Assembly (NCBI RefSeq): GCF_963675165.1
Contig: NC_087379.1
Coordinates: 6,279,839-6,343,838 of the forward strand
Direction: 5' to 3'
DNA length: 64,000 nucleotides
Origin: Halichondria panicea
Taxonomy: Eukaryota > Porifera > Demospongiae > Suberitida > Halichondriidae
The notes below the pieces were generated by a model, which ran no database searches, was not told where the DNA came from, and saw nothing but the letters and a program-made list of their open reading frames with translations. The position numbers and the translations under genes were made by a program. Below are positions 1 to 11,828 of the stretch, one piece after another. How positions within the stretch are numbered: the first letter of the stretch is position 1; every line of letters starts with the position of its first letter.

Positions 1-382
1 CCACACTACATGTATTTGGTTAACACCCAATTATCACTACTAGGTTATCTAACCGCGGCACTTAGGGCCTGACACGAGTGGTGATAGTGAAGTTCACCAG
101 ACTCTTGCAAAGAGGCTGGAAATCGAGACTATAAAATCTGATGCGGGCGGTGGACCAGAAACCGGAGTATCACTTGGAGTGGCCTAACACAAAGCCTCCT
201 TTCTTCAGCTCAGCTCTTCACTTCAGGTGTGCTATTTATGCTAGACATATGCACTGACTGGATATACCATAGCCATAGGCCTCCATGCTTTTGCACTTGG
301 AAGTACATCTACAGTATATAATAGTATAAACATGGCTGTCATTTTATCACATAGATTCTGAATAAAATAATAATGTTTATTA

Positions 383-503
383 ACCCGAGGCGCGTGGGCG
401 GCCACGGGTTATAGTAGTCTGTCTGTTTGTTACCCGAGGCGCGTGGGCGGCCACGGGTATAGTAGTCTGTCTGTTTGTTTGTCTGTTTGTTTGTTTGTTT
501 GTA
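383..503. repeat. 49-bp direct repeat, two copies, followed by a GTTT/GTCT-rich tract
   Basis: A GC-rich block beginning ACCCGAGGCGCGTGGGCGG occurs at 383 and again at 432, each followed by TATAGTAGTCTGTCTGTTTG. The second copy runs into a simple TGTT/TGTC repeat. The surrounding bases 1-1260 hold no convincing gene. Confidence 0.8.
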
Positions 504-675
504 ACGAGTATATCTACTCACCTGGATGCCATAGCACTGCGTTTACAGCATAGATAGTCTTCACACAACAGTATCTTGGTTTAAATAGTGGCAGATTTTG
601 ATGTTAAAGCTTCTTTGTCGAGTAAAAGCGAGCAAAAGCTAAGAAGCTTAAACTTGCCACGTGGCCTTGAGTCAA

Positions 676-750
676 GGTACGGGATCACTTCAGCTTAAAA
701 TACGTAGTCAAGGCTTGATTATGTATTTTCAGCTGAAGTGATCCTGTACC
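676..750. repeat. Imperfect hairpin (inverted repeat of about 28 bp)
   Basis: GTACGGGATCACTTCAGC near 677 is matched in reverse complement by GCTGAAGTGATCCTGTAC ending near 749, with a loop of about 17 bases. It is probably a small fold-back transposon remnant; no coding signal is seen. Confidence 0.7.
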
Positions 751-1263
751 AGGAACAATTGTCAAGAAAGTAGAATTGTGACTGGTTGTTGACTGACTCT
801 GGATCCTATACGTACTCCAGCCTGGAAGGAGCCATACTTCTCTTAGTCTAAGTCTAAGACTCCAGGCTTCTTTGCTGTGATCCCAGTCCATAGTGCATGT
901 CTCATGCATGTACGTTGTTAGTTTAGTTTTATTGCTCTTGAGTTGCTGTGCTAGCGCATGCTAGTCATACATGCTACATGCACTGCATTATCACTCATCT
1001 GGTTTCTTTATTATCACGTCACCAGCCGAGGGTTTGCACTTTAGTGCTCTAGTTCCAGTCCTGTCTTCTCTTCTTGAACTTCTCTTGCTTCTTGATGTTC
1101 CTCTTCAGGTATTTCACTTTCATTATTGAAGAGTATACTATACTTCTGTCCAACGACCACTTATATATTATAAGGCTTCAACAAGATTACAGGACGATGA
1201 CAAATTAATCAACGTCACATTTATCTTATTATTAATGTACTACTGTAATGAAAAAAGAAAGGG

Positions 1264-1764
1264 AATCAAAACTAAAAAACATTTGCAATGTGAACGTTGC
1301 TAGGATTGCCAGGAAAAGAAAAGCGTGAAGAAACAAGAAATTCGGCGAGTGCATAACTCCAATCCGTTGCAACGTCATGAACATGTACAGTCGAGTGGCC
1401 TATACTGTTGATAATGATTTTAGAATCAAAACACACTGAAGTTGGGTAAAAATGAACCGATAATCAAGAAATAAGAATTCACAATCATCCACTCACACAT
1501 CCAATACTTGCATGTTTGCTCAACACTGTAAGGAAAACATCACAAACACATTACACAACTTGAAAAAAATTCATAAAAATTACTAAAGGATTGGCCAGGA
1601 AAAGCACAAAAACAAACAAAAAGTATTGCTTAATTAAAACAGTACATGTGAATGACGTTGTAACGGATTGGAGTTATGCACTCGCCGAATTTCGCTTTTT
1701 CGCGCTTTTCTTTTCCTGGCAATCCTAGCAACGTTCACATTGCAAATGTTTTTTAGTTTTGATT
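1264..1764. mobile_element. Fold-back element with arms of about 110 bp, just upstream of TRIM-NHL copy 1
   Basis: The left arm at 1264-1377 and the right arm at 1653-1764 are near-perfect reverse complements. Both contain CAATGTGAACGTTGCTAGGA or its complement. The arms enclose about 275 bases of AT-rich sequence with no long open frame. The matching region upstream of the other TRIM copies lacks this inverted repeat, so it looks like a copy-specific insertion ending about 85 bases before the TRIM start codon. The family is not recognised. Confidence 0.75.
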
Positions 1765-1798
1765 TGTACATAGAATCTGCAATAATTTTTGCCGATGT

Positions 1799-1848
1799 TC
1801 CCTCACAGATATCGCCCAGTAAAAAACCTTCGATAAATTCTCAAAGCC
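1799..1848 (+). promoter_or_regulatory. Putative 5' UTR splice acceptor shared by TRIM-NHL copies
   Basis: The block TTCCCTCACAG followed by ATATCGCCCAGT lies about 40 bases before the start codon. It recurs before copy 2 (near 7725-7750) and copy 3 (near 16720-16742). It reads as a pyrimidine tract plus AG acceptor followed by a short 5' UTR exon, which would mean these intronless coding regions have an upstream non-coding exon. In copy 4 the acceptor is changed to CTCACATG. Only RNA data would confirm the splice. Confidence 0.4.
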
Positions 1849-4092
1849 ATGGCCGAGAGAGTGACGACAAAAGAAGCTCTCAAGAAACTCGATGCTCAAC
1901 TCGAATGCTCCCTTTGTCTCGACACTTTCAAGCAGCCGAAACTCTTGCCTTGTTTTCACGTATTTTGCAAGTCCCCGTGTCTGGAGAAACTAGTGACCAA
2001 GGATGGACCCTCCCTCACTTGTCCCACCTGTCGACACATTGTCCCACTGTCAGAGAGGGGAGTGGCTGGACTGCAATCAGACTTCCACATCGACCACTTG
2101 TTTGAGATACAAGATTCTTTCAACAAGGCCAAGGATGAGAATGCTACAAATTGTGGCAACTGTGAGAATGGCAAAGCCACCGGATACTGTAACGATTGTG
2201 GGGACTTTTTGTGTGACAAGTGTCAAGCTGCTCACAAGATAGTTAAATACACACGTGAACATAAACTAATTTCGTTAGATGAACTCAAAGCTCAAGTGAC
2301 TAGCCTGGTTCCCCCAAAGAAAGCCGTCCCCCATTGCCCCAAACACTCGGAGAATTCCCTCAAGATATACTGTGATACCTGCTCCACTCTCATTTGCACG
2401 GACTGCACCATTCGTCTCCACAAAGATCACAACTACGACCTGGTGGCTGATGTGCTGACCAAGCACAAAGAAGAACTTGTCTCCAGTCTCAAACCAGTCA
2501 AAGAGAAGCTGGACAGTGTAAAACGAGCTCTGAAGGACTTTGACGCAAGAGCCAAGGCAATCCACGATCAGAGGGCCACGATTGAAGCTAACATCCACAA
2601 GGAGATTGACGAACAACATCAACTGTTGGACCAACGAAGGGCAGAGGTTGTGGAAGAGCTAGAGATGCTGACTCAGCAGAAGCTGAAGGATCTGGCGGCA
2701 CAGAAGGACCAAGTGGAGATCACTCAAGTGAAACTGACCAGCTGTCTGGAGTACGCTAAAGGGGGTCTCAAAACAGGCACAGACGGTGAAGTACTCGAAA
2801 TAAAATCTTCCTTTGTTAAGAGAGTTAAACAAATCACTGCAGAATTCGAATCATATGCTATTCAGCCAGAGACAAAGGCTGACATGGAACTGATCACTGA
2901 AGGAAAAGAACCTCTCAAACAAGCTTACCAAGATTTCCTAGAAGTTGATCACAATCGATCATTCAGCTTAGAGAACAGCCACATGACAGGAGATTGTCTG
3001 AAAGATGCTACCTCTGAAGAAACAAAAACTTTATCCTATCAAGCAATGACCAAAAATAACAAGAAATTCAAAGACAAACTTAACCTCAAAGCTGAACTTG
3101 TGCATATCGAAAGCAAAGGCATATTGAAATGTGAAGTGATCAAGGAACCACATGGCCAACACAAGATCAACTATCGCCCTGTGAAACGAGGAAAGCATGA
3201 ACTACACATCACTGTCAATGGGGACGCAGTACGAGACAATCCATTCCCAATAGCTGTAGCCCCATCACCACAGAGCTTCGGCAAGCCTTCCCGAGTTGTA
3301 CGAGGTGTGAAAAAACCACAAGGCACTGTCTTCAACAGTAAGGGACAGTTGGTTGTTGTTGGAGGTGATGGAACTACTGTCTCTGTATTGACACCAGAGG
3401 GTGAGAAGATACGAACGTTTGGACAGCTGAATAATGCAAGAGGAGTGACTGTCGACAAAGACGACAACATGTATGTTGTGGAGACCGGCAATCATCGTGT
3501 GAAAAAGTTCTCATCTGACGGAGAATTTATGGCAGCTGTTGGTAGTCACGGCAGTGGTAACCTTAAGTTTCTGCACCCTATTGGTATCTGTTATAGCAGA
3601 AGAGACAACAACCTGTATGTGGCTGATCGGAGTAACCACAGAATACAAGTGCTCTCTACTGAACTTAATTTCGTTCAATGTTTTGGCGCACAAGGCAATG
3701 GGAACAAACAATTATATAATCCACGGCATGCAACATTTGATAGTGCCAACAACCTTTATGTGACTGATAACGGTAACCATCGAGTACAAGTCTTCACTGC
3801 TGAAGGTCAATTCCTGAGAACCTTCTCACAAAAAGCCAACGGTAGGAAGCTGAGTTGTCCCTATGCCATAGCCATCGACAGCAGTGACACAGTGTACGTC
3901 AGTGAGAATGGATCACATCATGGACCACATCATGTGAGCGTGTTCACATCTCAGGGAGCCTACATCACCACGTTTGGTGGACTTGGAACGAAAGAGGAAC
4001 AGTTTAATAACATTTATGGACTTTCGATTGATAGCAATGATTCTGTTGTTGTGTCCGATCAAGGCAACTGGCGACTGCAGATATTCAAATGA
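1849..4092 (+). CDS. TRIM-NHL protein, copy 1 (RING, B-boxes, coiled coil, filamin, NHL repeats)
   Basis: Intronless 747-aa frame starting at ATGG in the context AAAGCCATGG. The RING finger spans residues 20-61 with Cys20, Cys23, Cys35, His37, Cys40, Cys44, Cys58 and Cys61 (C3HC4). Two B-box zinc fingers follow: one with CGNCENGKATGYC and a second near residue 160 with HCPKHSENSLKIYCDTC. A charged coiled coil covers about 200-310. A filamin/ABP280 domain (about 405-475) ends NPFPIAVAPSP. The tail is a set of NHL repeats with recurring NNLYVxDxxNHRVQVF to the C-terminus. This is the TRIM2/3/71 (LIN-41, Brat-like) architecture, known for E3 ubiquitin ligase and RNA-binding roles. The exact orthologue cannot be set, and a sponge-specific expansion is likely. 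A small insert (SHHGPHH) lies in the last NHL blade. Confidence 0.93.
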   Translation: MAERVTTKEALKKLDAQLECSLCLDTFKQPKLLPCFHVFCKSPCLEKLVTKDGPSLTCPTCRHIVPLSERGVAGLQSDFHIDHLFEIQDSFNKAKDENATNCGNCENGKATGYCNDCGDFLCDKCQAAHKIVKYTREHKLISLDELKAQVTSLVPPKKAVPHCPKHSENSLKIYCDTCSTLICTDCTIRLHKDHNYDLVADVLTKHKEELVSSLKPVKEKLDSVKRALKDFDARAKAIHDQRATIEANIHKEIDEQHQLLDQRRAEVVEELEMLTQQKLKDLAAQKDQVEITQVKLTSCLEYAKGGLKTGTDGEVLEIKSSFVKRVKQITAEFESYAIQPETKADMELITEGKEPLKQAYQDFLEVDHNRSFSLENSHMTGDCLKDATSEETKTLSYQAMTKNNKKFKDKLNLKAELVHIESKGILKCEVIKEPHGQHKINYRPVKRGKHELHITVNGDAVRDNPFPIAVAPSPQSFGKPSRVVRGVKKPQGTVFNSKGQLVVVGGDGTTVSVLTPEGEKIRTFGQLNNARGVTVDKDDNMYVVETGNHRVKKFSSDGEFMAAVGSHGSGNLKFLHPIGICYSRRDNNLYVADRSNHRIQVLSTELNFVQCFGAQGNGNKQLYNPRHATFDSANNLYVTDNGNHRVQVFTAEGQFLRTFSQKANGRKLSCPYAIAIDSSDTVYVSENGSHHGPHHVSVFTSQGAYITTFGGLGTKEEQFNNIYGLSIDSNDSVVVSDQGNWRLQIFK

Positions 4093-4380
4093 GATAGCTA
4101 GTGCAGCTAGTCAAGCCAAGAACTTTAAGTGGACTGTGTTTGTAGGTAGCTAATTAGCGGTAATAATTTAATTGTTAGCTGCGTTGTTCTAATGTATGTT
4201 TGTCCATGTTTCTATCAAACTAGGACAGCTTACATGTTTATTTGATATATTATGTGCACTTGTAGCCTATTGTGAAATCCAATTTTGTTTTCGTTATATC
4301 AGCTGTGGGATTTTTTGTGAATGTGCTTCAACACAATCATGCATGATTCAAACTTTACTTTTTTCTTAACACAAATACAG

Positions 4381-5735
4381 CTCTGCGGTACAACCTAGAG
4401 GCGGAGTGGCGTAATAGATACCCCGGGGGAAGGACACCGTACAGAGACGACCTCTTTGAGCTATGCAAGGCGGACATCTTGACCGATCACGAGGTCTCCA
4501 ATCTGCAGGTGAGGGGATACTATACACATACGTATGAAAGGAAATTACAAAACCTGTGTTTAGTGGGTAATATTGACTGCTAACACTTTGAGTGGTGGAC
4601 TGTGTCACTGTGAGTCACTAGTAATAATTATAGTTGTAGCAAGGTTTGTAGTATAGTTGCCTGGTAGCTGATTGCAGTAATGCACTATACGCTTTGCTAT
4701 ATATACCCACTATTCCTTACTTCTATGTCAAATGCATGTCAGTGAGGTACTTATTAATTAACAACGGACACACATTTACAGGTGGTGGTGATTGGAGACC
4801 AGAGTGCTGGCAAGACGAGTGTCCTGGAGATGGTTGCTAATGCTCGTATATTCCCACTGGGAGGAGGGGAGATGATGACTCGTAGCCCCACCATGGTTAC
4901 CCTTAGCAACGGAGCGGAATGAGTTGCTATGGTCTCTCTAATATCAGCCAATGACAAGTTTTAACTACACACATTACTATCAGAGCCAAGTGACAACTAC
5001 AGTACCTATTTTTGTTCCTGCTATTAACATTTTAGCATGCACAATCAATTACCAAAATTATTGAACTGTCAATTCAAAATGTCATCACTGTGTATAATTA
5101 AGTGTGACCTGACATCTGCTGACTATTTAATAGTACTGGTAAGCCTCACACAACTTTATACCTTCAATTACACCTACGTACAAATGCTCTAGAAGATCAT
5201 GTGTTGTCTCTCCTTAAAATTGGCATGTATGACTGTATATTATTTCTGTGATTGACTCAGCACTCTATTTGTACTGGTACATTGTAGATCTATTGTGGTG
5301 CTGTAAAATTGGTACAAAATAATTATACCGGTAGTTGTGACCATGTACTCTTCCACCCCACATGTATGACCTCACCAAGGAGGGGGACCTTTGTAGCCTC
5401 TGCACTGAGATTGAGCGTCAGATGAGAGTCTGCGTCCAATCAGGGAAGACCGTGAGCTCTCAGCCCATCTCCCTCACTGTGTACAGACCCCACCTCAAGT
5501 CTAGTTGACCTCCCTGGGATCATCAGTGTGAGTGTCATGTGACTGTACACTCAAATCATGTGACTGTGTGTATCCGTACAGACTGTGACCACTGGTATGG
5601 CCGTTAACATAAGAGAAGATATCATCAAAATGTGCAGGTGTTTTGTGTGTGTTGAGAATGTAGTGTTGAAAAGTTTAGTAAGTAATTCCTGTTCTTCCAC
5701 AGACAGTACATGCAGAACCCAAATAAGTGCTGTAA
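4381..5735 (+). pseudogene. OPA1-like dynamin GTPase relic, block 1 (several exons)
   Basis: Four or five exon-like pieces match OPA1. At 4381-4507 lies a stalk exon reading ALRYNLEAEWRNRYPGG with an intact GT donor. At 4782-4922 is the P-loop exon ([13 protein letters not shown], then [14 protein letters not shown]), ending in an in-frame TGA. Near 5363-5530 is a YDLTKEGDL exon whose G3 stretch is shortened before LVDLPGI. Near 5575-5632 is a TGMAVNIREDIIKMC piece, then YMQNPN near 5706. The stop, the internal deletion and the position of the stalk exon before the GTPase exons show it is not a working gene. In OPA1 the stalk follows the GTPase domain, so the stalk exon here probably closes an earlier copy. 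Confidence 0.8.
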
Positions 5736-5757
5736 TTAGGTTGCCCTGAGTGCAACC

Positions 5758-5816
5758 TAGTCTCATGAATCAGCCGCACCTTTGGTGTCCAAAGGTGCGG
5801 CTGATTCATGAGACTA
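5758..5816. repeat. Perfect 28-bp inverted repeat with 3-base loop
   Basis: TAGTCTCATGAATCAGCCGC at 5758 begins a 28-base arm repeated exactly in reverse complement at 5789-5816 around a TGT loop. The perfection suggests a recent insertion inside the decayed OPA1 block; the homologous stretch in the next unit (near 11860) lacks it. Confidence 0.85.
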
Positions 5817-5819
5817 AGT

Positions 5820-7790
5820 GCAACCAAGTGTTAAGCTTACAGTTCATCTGTACTTTAGCCTCTCGTAGTTGGTAGATCAGTCTACCCTTAGATAAACAAA
5901 CTGCACCTCATGCTCTATATTCACTTAAATATAGCTGTTTCAATACTACTATCATAGTACCACTCTTATCCACTGCCTCCTATTAGCTCCATACTATTAA
6001 CCTCTCTCAAGAAAGTTTGTTTGTGCCCTGAAACAGCTGCGAAGTACAAAGTTAACTCTGTATTTTACTCGAGGCCTCGTAAAATACAACAATCTTATCT
6101 CAATACGACCATAGATACAAGAGGAAGAGAGATTGGAAACGGAAGTGCCCTCGAAGTACCATCTGTGTATCTCCGCGATTTCAATTGACGCTTACTTTTA
6201 ACCGTGGAGGGTTAACATAAATAATTTATGAGAATTATTTTGCTGTGTGTAAAACATCCAAGAGCAGTTCTTCTGCTAAACATAACTTTCATCTCGTATA
6301 CTTGAGGCCATTAGGGACACAGCACACTACATAGTTTACACAGCCTTAGATCATACACAGTAAGGACTATATAATTTATTATATAGGTATAATTATATAT
6401 ACATAAGCATAAAGGCGCTGTGTACCTTTAGCTACTTCACGACAATCGAGATTATATTTTCTTCGTTTCCAATAACTACCATTAAGGGGCGGGCATATGT
6501 GATTCAGTAATGGGGGTAGCTCTGAGAGGTATGCATTGGACACAATAAGTTTCCCAGGCTTTCGCGGGAGTTGTGAAGAGATATACGAATGGTCCCAGAG
6601 CCACTACGTAGACTTTATTGTAAAACATCACATGAATCGCTTCCGTTCCTTATTATACTCTGATACGACTCAGCCTCTCATATAATTTTGTACTATCATT
6701 ATACATTGCACATCGGGGGGAGGGACTGTTCTGAAACCCAGAATATGCTTGTTATTCTGTTGATGAGTGACCGTGCAACAGTGTGTGTGTGTGTAGATAT
6801 TTCAACAGTACGTATATATATACGTTTCTCTTCTACCGGTATTATTACATTTGTACAGTGCATGTACATTGATATTGTAGGGTATTATTGAAAGCACGTC
6901 GGCATGTACAATGTCTGTGCTATATGATCCAGCTGGGGAATGTGCTATAAAATTGATGTCCTACACTGTATTGTTTTTGTAAGTGACCATGCATGCAACA
7001 GTGCGATGTGAACGTACAATAACATGACTGTGTTCAGAATAGCACCATATTTTTATTTTATTTTGAAACAACAACTGAAGAGCACGTCCGAATGTAGATC
7101 TTACGTATGATGTAACGTAGCCTCCTTCACAGTTTCCATTGAGGAAGTGCGGCCTGAGATCTAGATATACGTATATAATGCTGCAATGGCACCATAATTA
7201 CTCGAGCATCAAACATATGCAAACTTTGCGAGGGTTGCGAGGGTTAATCAATTCATAACAATAAAATCGCAAAACCTAAATTATTAATAGTAAAAGCAAA
7301 ATAAAACATTAGTAGCCGCGGTTCCTGATCAAGCATATACGGTACGCGCAATCCTTGCATGCCGGAACGCAATAGTTAGATAAAATTTTTTGCTGATTTG
7401 GCTGATTCGCAAAGGTTTTTCACCCGCAAAATATTCTAGTAATACGGTATGTAAAATACTTGCCTGTGGTTAAGTTCTAGTCAATGTGTTTACTTATTTG
7501 AGTTTGTGACATGTGAGAACTAGAATGGCTGCTATGAATATTGTTGCTCATATTTGACATAATTATGGTGAACCCCACCCATTCTGTTCTTCAAACTGTC
7601 AACAAAGAACTGTGAGTTAATCCCTCAAATGTGCATAACCTGTACTCGTACTCTTTGTATGTATCTTGCTAAACTATATTGACCTTGTGTGTGTATTTGT
7701 AGAATGTTTGTAAAACTTCTAATTTCCCCTCACAGATATCGCGTATCGCCCAGTGACAAATCTTACAACACTCGATAAATTCCCAAAGCC
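5820..7790. other. Duplicated spacer upstream of TRIM-NHL copy 2
   Basis: There is no gene here. Blocks recur in the other spacers of the array: a piece around CAAGAAAGTTTGTTTGTG (6009) also near 12090; TGTACAGTGCATGTACATTG (6853) also near 15092; and a block around ACCCCACCCATTCTGTTC (7574) also near 15646. This spacer is therefore part of the segmental duplication, broken by AT-rich insertions. Confidence 0.6.
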
Positions 7791-10027
7791 ATGGCCGAGA
7801 GAGTGACTACAAAAGACGCTCTCAAGAAACTTGATGCTCAACTCGCTCCCTTTGTCTCGACACTTTCAAGCAGCCGAAACTCTTGCCTTGTTTTCATGTG
7901 TTTTGCAAGTCCCCGTGTCTGGAGAAACTAGTGACCAAGGATGGACGCTCCCTAACTTGTCCCACCTGTCGACACATTGTCCCACTGTCAGAGAGGGGAG
8001 TGGCTGGACTGCAATCAGACTTCCACATCGACCACTTGTTTGAGATACAAGATGCTTTCAACAAAGCTGAAGACGACAATGATACAAACTGTGGCAGCTG
8101 TGAGGATGGCAAAGCCACTGGATACTGTAACGACTGTAACGACTGTGGGGACTTTTTGTGTGAGGAATGTCAAACTGCTCATAAGAGACTCAAATACACG
8201 AGGAATCATTATCTCATTTCGCTCAACGCACTCAAAGCTCAAATGACGGGCCTGGTTCCCCCCCAAAAAGCCACCCCCAATTGCCCTAAACACTCGAAGA
8301 ATGACCTCAAAATATACTGCGATACTTGCTCCACTCTCATTTGCATGGACTGCACCATTCGTCTACACAAAGACCATAACTACGACCTGGTGGCTGATGT
8401 GCTGACCAAGCACAAGGAAGAACTTGTCTCCAGTCTCAAACCAGTCAAAGAGAAGCTGGACAGTGTACAACGAGCTCTGAAGGACTTTGACACAAGAGCC
8501 AAGGCAATTCACGATCAGAGGACCACGATTGAAGCCAACATCCACAAGGAGATTGGTGAACAACATCGACTGTTGGATCAACGAAGGGCAGAGCTTGTAG
8601 GAGAGCTAGAGATGCTGACTCAGCAAAAGCTGAAGGATCTAGCGGCACAGAGGGACCAAGTGGAGATCACTCAGGTGAAACTGACCAGCTGTCTGGAGTA
8701 CGCTGAGGGGGGTCTCAAAACAGGCACAGACGGTGAAATACTCAAAATGAAATTTTCCGTTGTTAAGAGAGTCGAACAGATCACTACCGAATTCGAATCA
8801 AAAACTATTCAGCCAGAAACAAAGGCTGACATGGAACTGACCACAAAAGGAAAAGAACCTCTCCAACAAGCTTGCCGAGATTTCCTAGAGATTGAACAGC
8901 GTGGATCATTCAGTTTAGAGAACAGCCACACGACAGGAGATGGTCTAAAAGGTGCTACAATTGGAGAAATAAAAACTGTGTCCTTTCAACTAATGACCAA
9001 GAAAAACAAGAAATTCAACGGCAAAAGCAACCTCAAAGCTGAACTTGTGTATATCGTGAGCAAAGACATATTGAAATGTGAAGTGATCGATCAACAACAC
9101 GGTCAACACAAGATCAACTATCGCCCAATGAAACGAGGAAAGCATGAACTACACATCACTGTCAATGGGAACGCAGTACGAGGCAGTCCATTCCCAATAG
9201 CTGTAGCCCCATCACCACAGAGCTTCATCAAGCCTTCCCGAGTTGTACGAGGTGTGAACAAGCCACGAGGCACTGTCTCCAACAGTAAGGGAGAGTTGGT
9301 TGTTGTTGAAGGTGGTGGAGCTACTATCTCTGTATTGACACCAGAGGGTGAGAAGATACGAACGTTCGGAAAGCTGAATAATGCATATGGAGTGACTGTG
9401 GACAAAGACGACAACATCTATGTAATGGAAGTTAACAATCATCGTGTGAATAAGTTCTCATCCGACGGAGAGTTTGTGGCAGCTGGTGGTAGTCTAGGCA
9501 GTGGTAACCTTCAGTTTAGTGGCCCACTTGGTATTTGTTACAACAGAAGAGACAACAACCTGTATGTGCCTGATCAGAGTAACAACAGAATACAAGTGCT
9601 CTCTACTGAACTGAATTTCGTACGATGTTTCGGTACACCTGGCAAAGGGAACGGACAATTACAAAGCCCATTATATGCAGCATTTGATAGTGCCAATAAC
9701 CTCTATGTGACTGAGTACACTAACCATCGAGTACAAGTCTTCACTGCTGAAGGTCAATTCCTGAGAACCTTCTCACAAAAAGCCAACGGTCATCAGAAGC
9801 TGAGCTCACCCTATGCCATAGCCATCGACAGCAGTGACACAGTGTACGTTAGTGAGAATGGACTGTATCATGTGAATGTGTTCACATCTCAAGGAGCATA
9901 CATCACCACGTTTGGCGGACCAGGAACGAAAGAAGGACAGTTTAATAACATTTACGGACTCTCTATTGATCGCAATGACTCCGTTGTTGTATCCGATGAA
10001 GGCAACGAGCGACTACAGATATTCTAA
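7791..10027 (+). pseudogene. TRIM-NHL copy 2 with 4-bp deletion in the RING finger
   Basis: The conserved start ATGGCCGAGAGAGTGAC is at 7791, but compared with the sister copies four bases (AATG) are missing after CTCAACTCG near 7844. The frame shifts before the first two RING cysteines. The remaining frame is open from about 7883 to 10027 (714 aa from an internal Met), so it could still make a protein lacking the first half of the RING but keeping B-boxes, coiled coil, filamin and NHL repeats. It also has a 9-base tandem insertion duplicating CND in the first B-box. Either a recent pseudogene, a RING-less variant, or an assembly error. Confidence 0.8.
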
Positions 10028-10286
10028 CGAGATAAGTGCAGTCAAGCCAAGATCTTTTAAGTAGACTATGCGTTGTAATTAATTTGTGCTCTAATGGAAC
10101 ATCTTGAAATAGTTGTTACAAAGTTTGTTTCTATGTTTGTAGCCATGTTTCTATCGAACTTGGACCACTTGCGGCGTATTTTGAAATCCAATTTTGTTCT
10201 CGTTATTAGCTGTGCGATTTTTTGTGAATGTTTATTCAGCACAATCGCATTTAAACTTTACAAATGTACTTGTTTTCAACTCGAAT

Positions 10287-10345
10287 ACAGCTCTGCGGTA
10301 CAACTTATATATAGAGGCTGAGTGGCGTAATGCATCCTGGGGGGG
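10287..10345 (+). pseudogene. OPA1-like stalk exon remnant, unit 2
   Basis: The sequence TACAGCTCTGCGGTACAACT followed by AGGCTGAGTGGCGTAATGCA matches the start of the stalk exon seen at 4381, at the same position relative to the TRIM stop codon. The rest is lost. Confidence 0.65.
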
Positions 10346-10633
10346 AGTACAAGCGCTTACATAAGTTAAAGTTATGAAATTGTTGTTCAAAACGAAAATG
10401 TGTGTAATATATATCTATCTTTGCTTGTAATGCTAACACTTTGAGTGGTAAACTGTACGTGCGTGTGAGTGGATGCAACTAGAAATATATAGCAAGGTTT
10501 TCAATCTATTTGCTAGCTGATTGCAGTAATAATATAAACTACACGCCTTCAAGGCTTGCTACCCACTGTTCAATATACTCCCATAGCCCAATTATTATAT
10601 CTAATGCATGTTAGTGAAGTACTCTAACAACAG

Positions 10634-10914
<281 letters not shown>

Positions 10915-10929
10915 GACATGCACTTGCAG

Positions 10930-11828
10930 GTGGTGGTGGTTGGAGACCAGAGTGCTGGCAAGACGAGTGTCCTGGAGATGGTTGCTAATGCTCGTATATT
11001 TCCCACAGGGAGGAGGGGAGATGATGACTCGTAGCCCCACCATGGTTACCCTTAGCAACAGACCTGAGTGTGTTGCAATGGTCTCTCTATTACTATTAAT
11101 GTCAGCCAATGACAAGTTTGAACTACATACACACCATGCACACATGTACACCTACGTAGATCCCAAATGCTCTAAACATTTATACATGTATATGTGTTGT
11201 CTCTCCTTAAAAATTGGTACGTATGACTGTCTGTGTTTAACTCAGCACTCTATTTGTACTGGTACTGACTTTTACTGTGGTGCTGTAAAATTTGGTTGAT
11301 GGCATGTACGTCGATTCACTGCATGTAAATTGTCTCTAACATTCATAGCTATATAATAAATTCATTGGGTACCCGTACAAGATATAGTGACGTAATGTGA
11401 CCATGTACTCTCCCAGCCCACAGGTGTATGACCTCACCAAGGAGGGGGACCTTTGTGCCATCCGCACCGAGATTGAGCGTCAGATGAGGGTCAGCGTTCA
11501 ATCAGGGAAGACCATGAGCTCTCAGCCCCATCTCCCTTACCATGTACATCTCCCTTACCATGTACGGGCCCCACCTCAAGAGAATGGTCCTGGTCGACCT
11601 CCCAGGGATCATCTTGTGTGTCATGTGAGTGTACACTCAAATAATGTGACTGTGTGTATCCGTACAGACTAGTATGGCCGCTAACACAAAAGATGAGATC
11701 ATCAAAATGTGCAGGTGTGTTGTGTGTGTGGTGACTGTAGTGTGGAAGGTGTAGTCAGTAATTCCTGTTCTTCCACAGACAGTACATGCAGAACCCAAAC
11801 GCCATCATCATGACTTGTGCAAGGTATA
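10930..11828 (+). pseudogene. OPA1-like dynamin GTPase relic, block 2
   Basis: A P-loop exon at 10930 reads [17 protein letters not shown], but one extra T in the run CGTATATTTCCC shifts the frame relative to unit 1. Near 11422 comes the next exon, YDLTKEGDLCAIRTEIERQM, with a small tandem duplication (CATCTCCCTTACCATGTA twice near 11530-11565), then LKRMVLVDLPGII (G3 motif). TGMA..TKDEIIKMC near 11672 and YMQNPNAIIMTCA near 11786 complete the series. The order matches the GTPase domain of OPA1. The frameshift and insertion indicate decay. Confidence 0.8.

Noticed and set aside
1668-2105. 145-codon frame overlapping the TRIM copy 1 start
   Set aside because: It reads the RING region in another frame, and its first part lies in the fold-back arm; the 747-aa frame has clear domain support.
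4381-5735. Functional OPA1 or dynamin gene
   Set aside because: In-frame stop after the P-loop exon, deleted G3 segment and an exon order not matching the protein.
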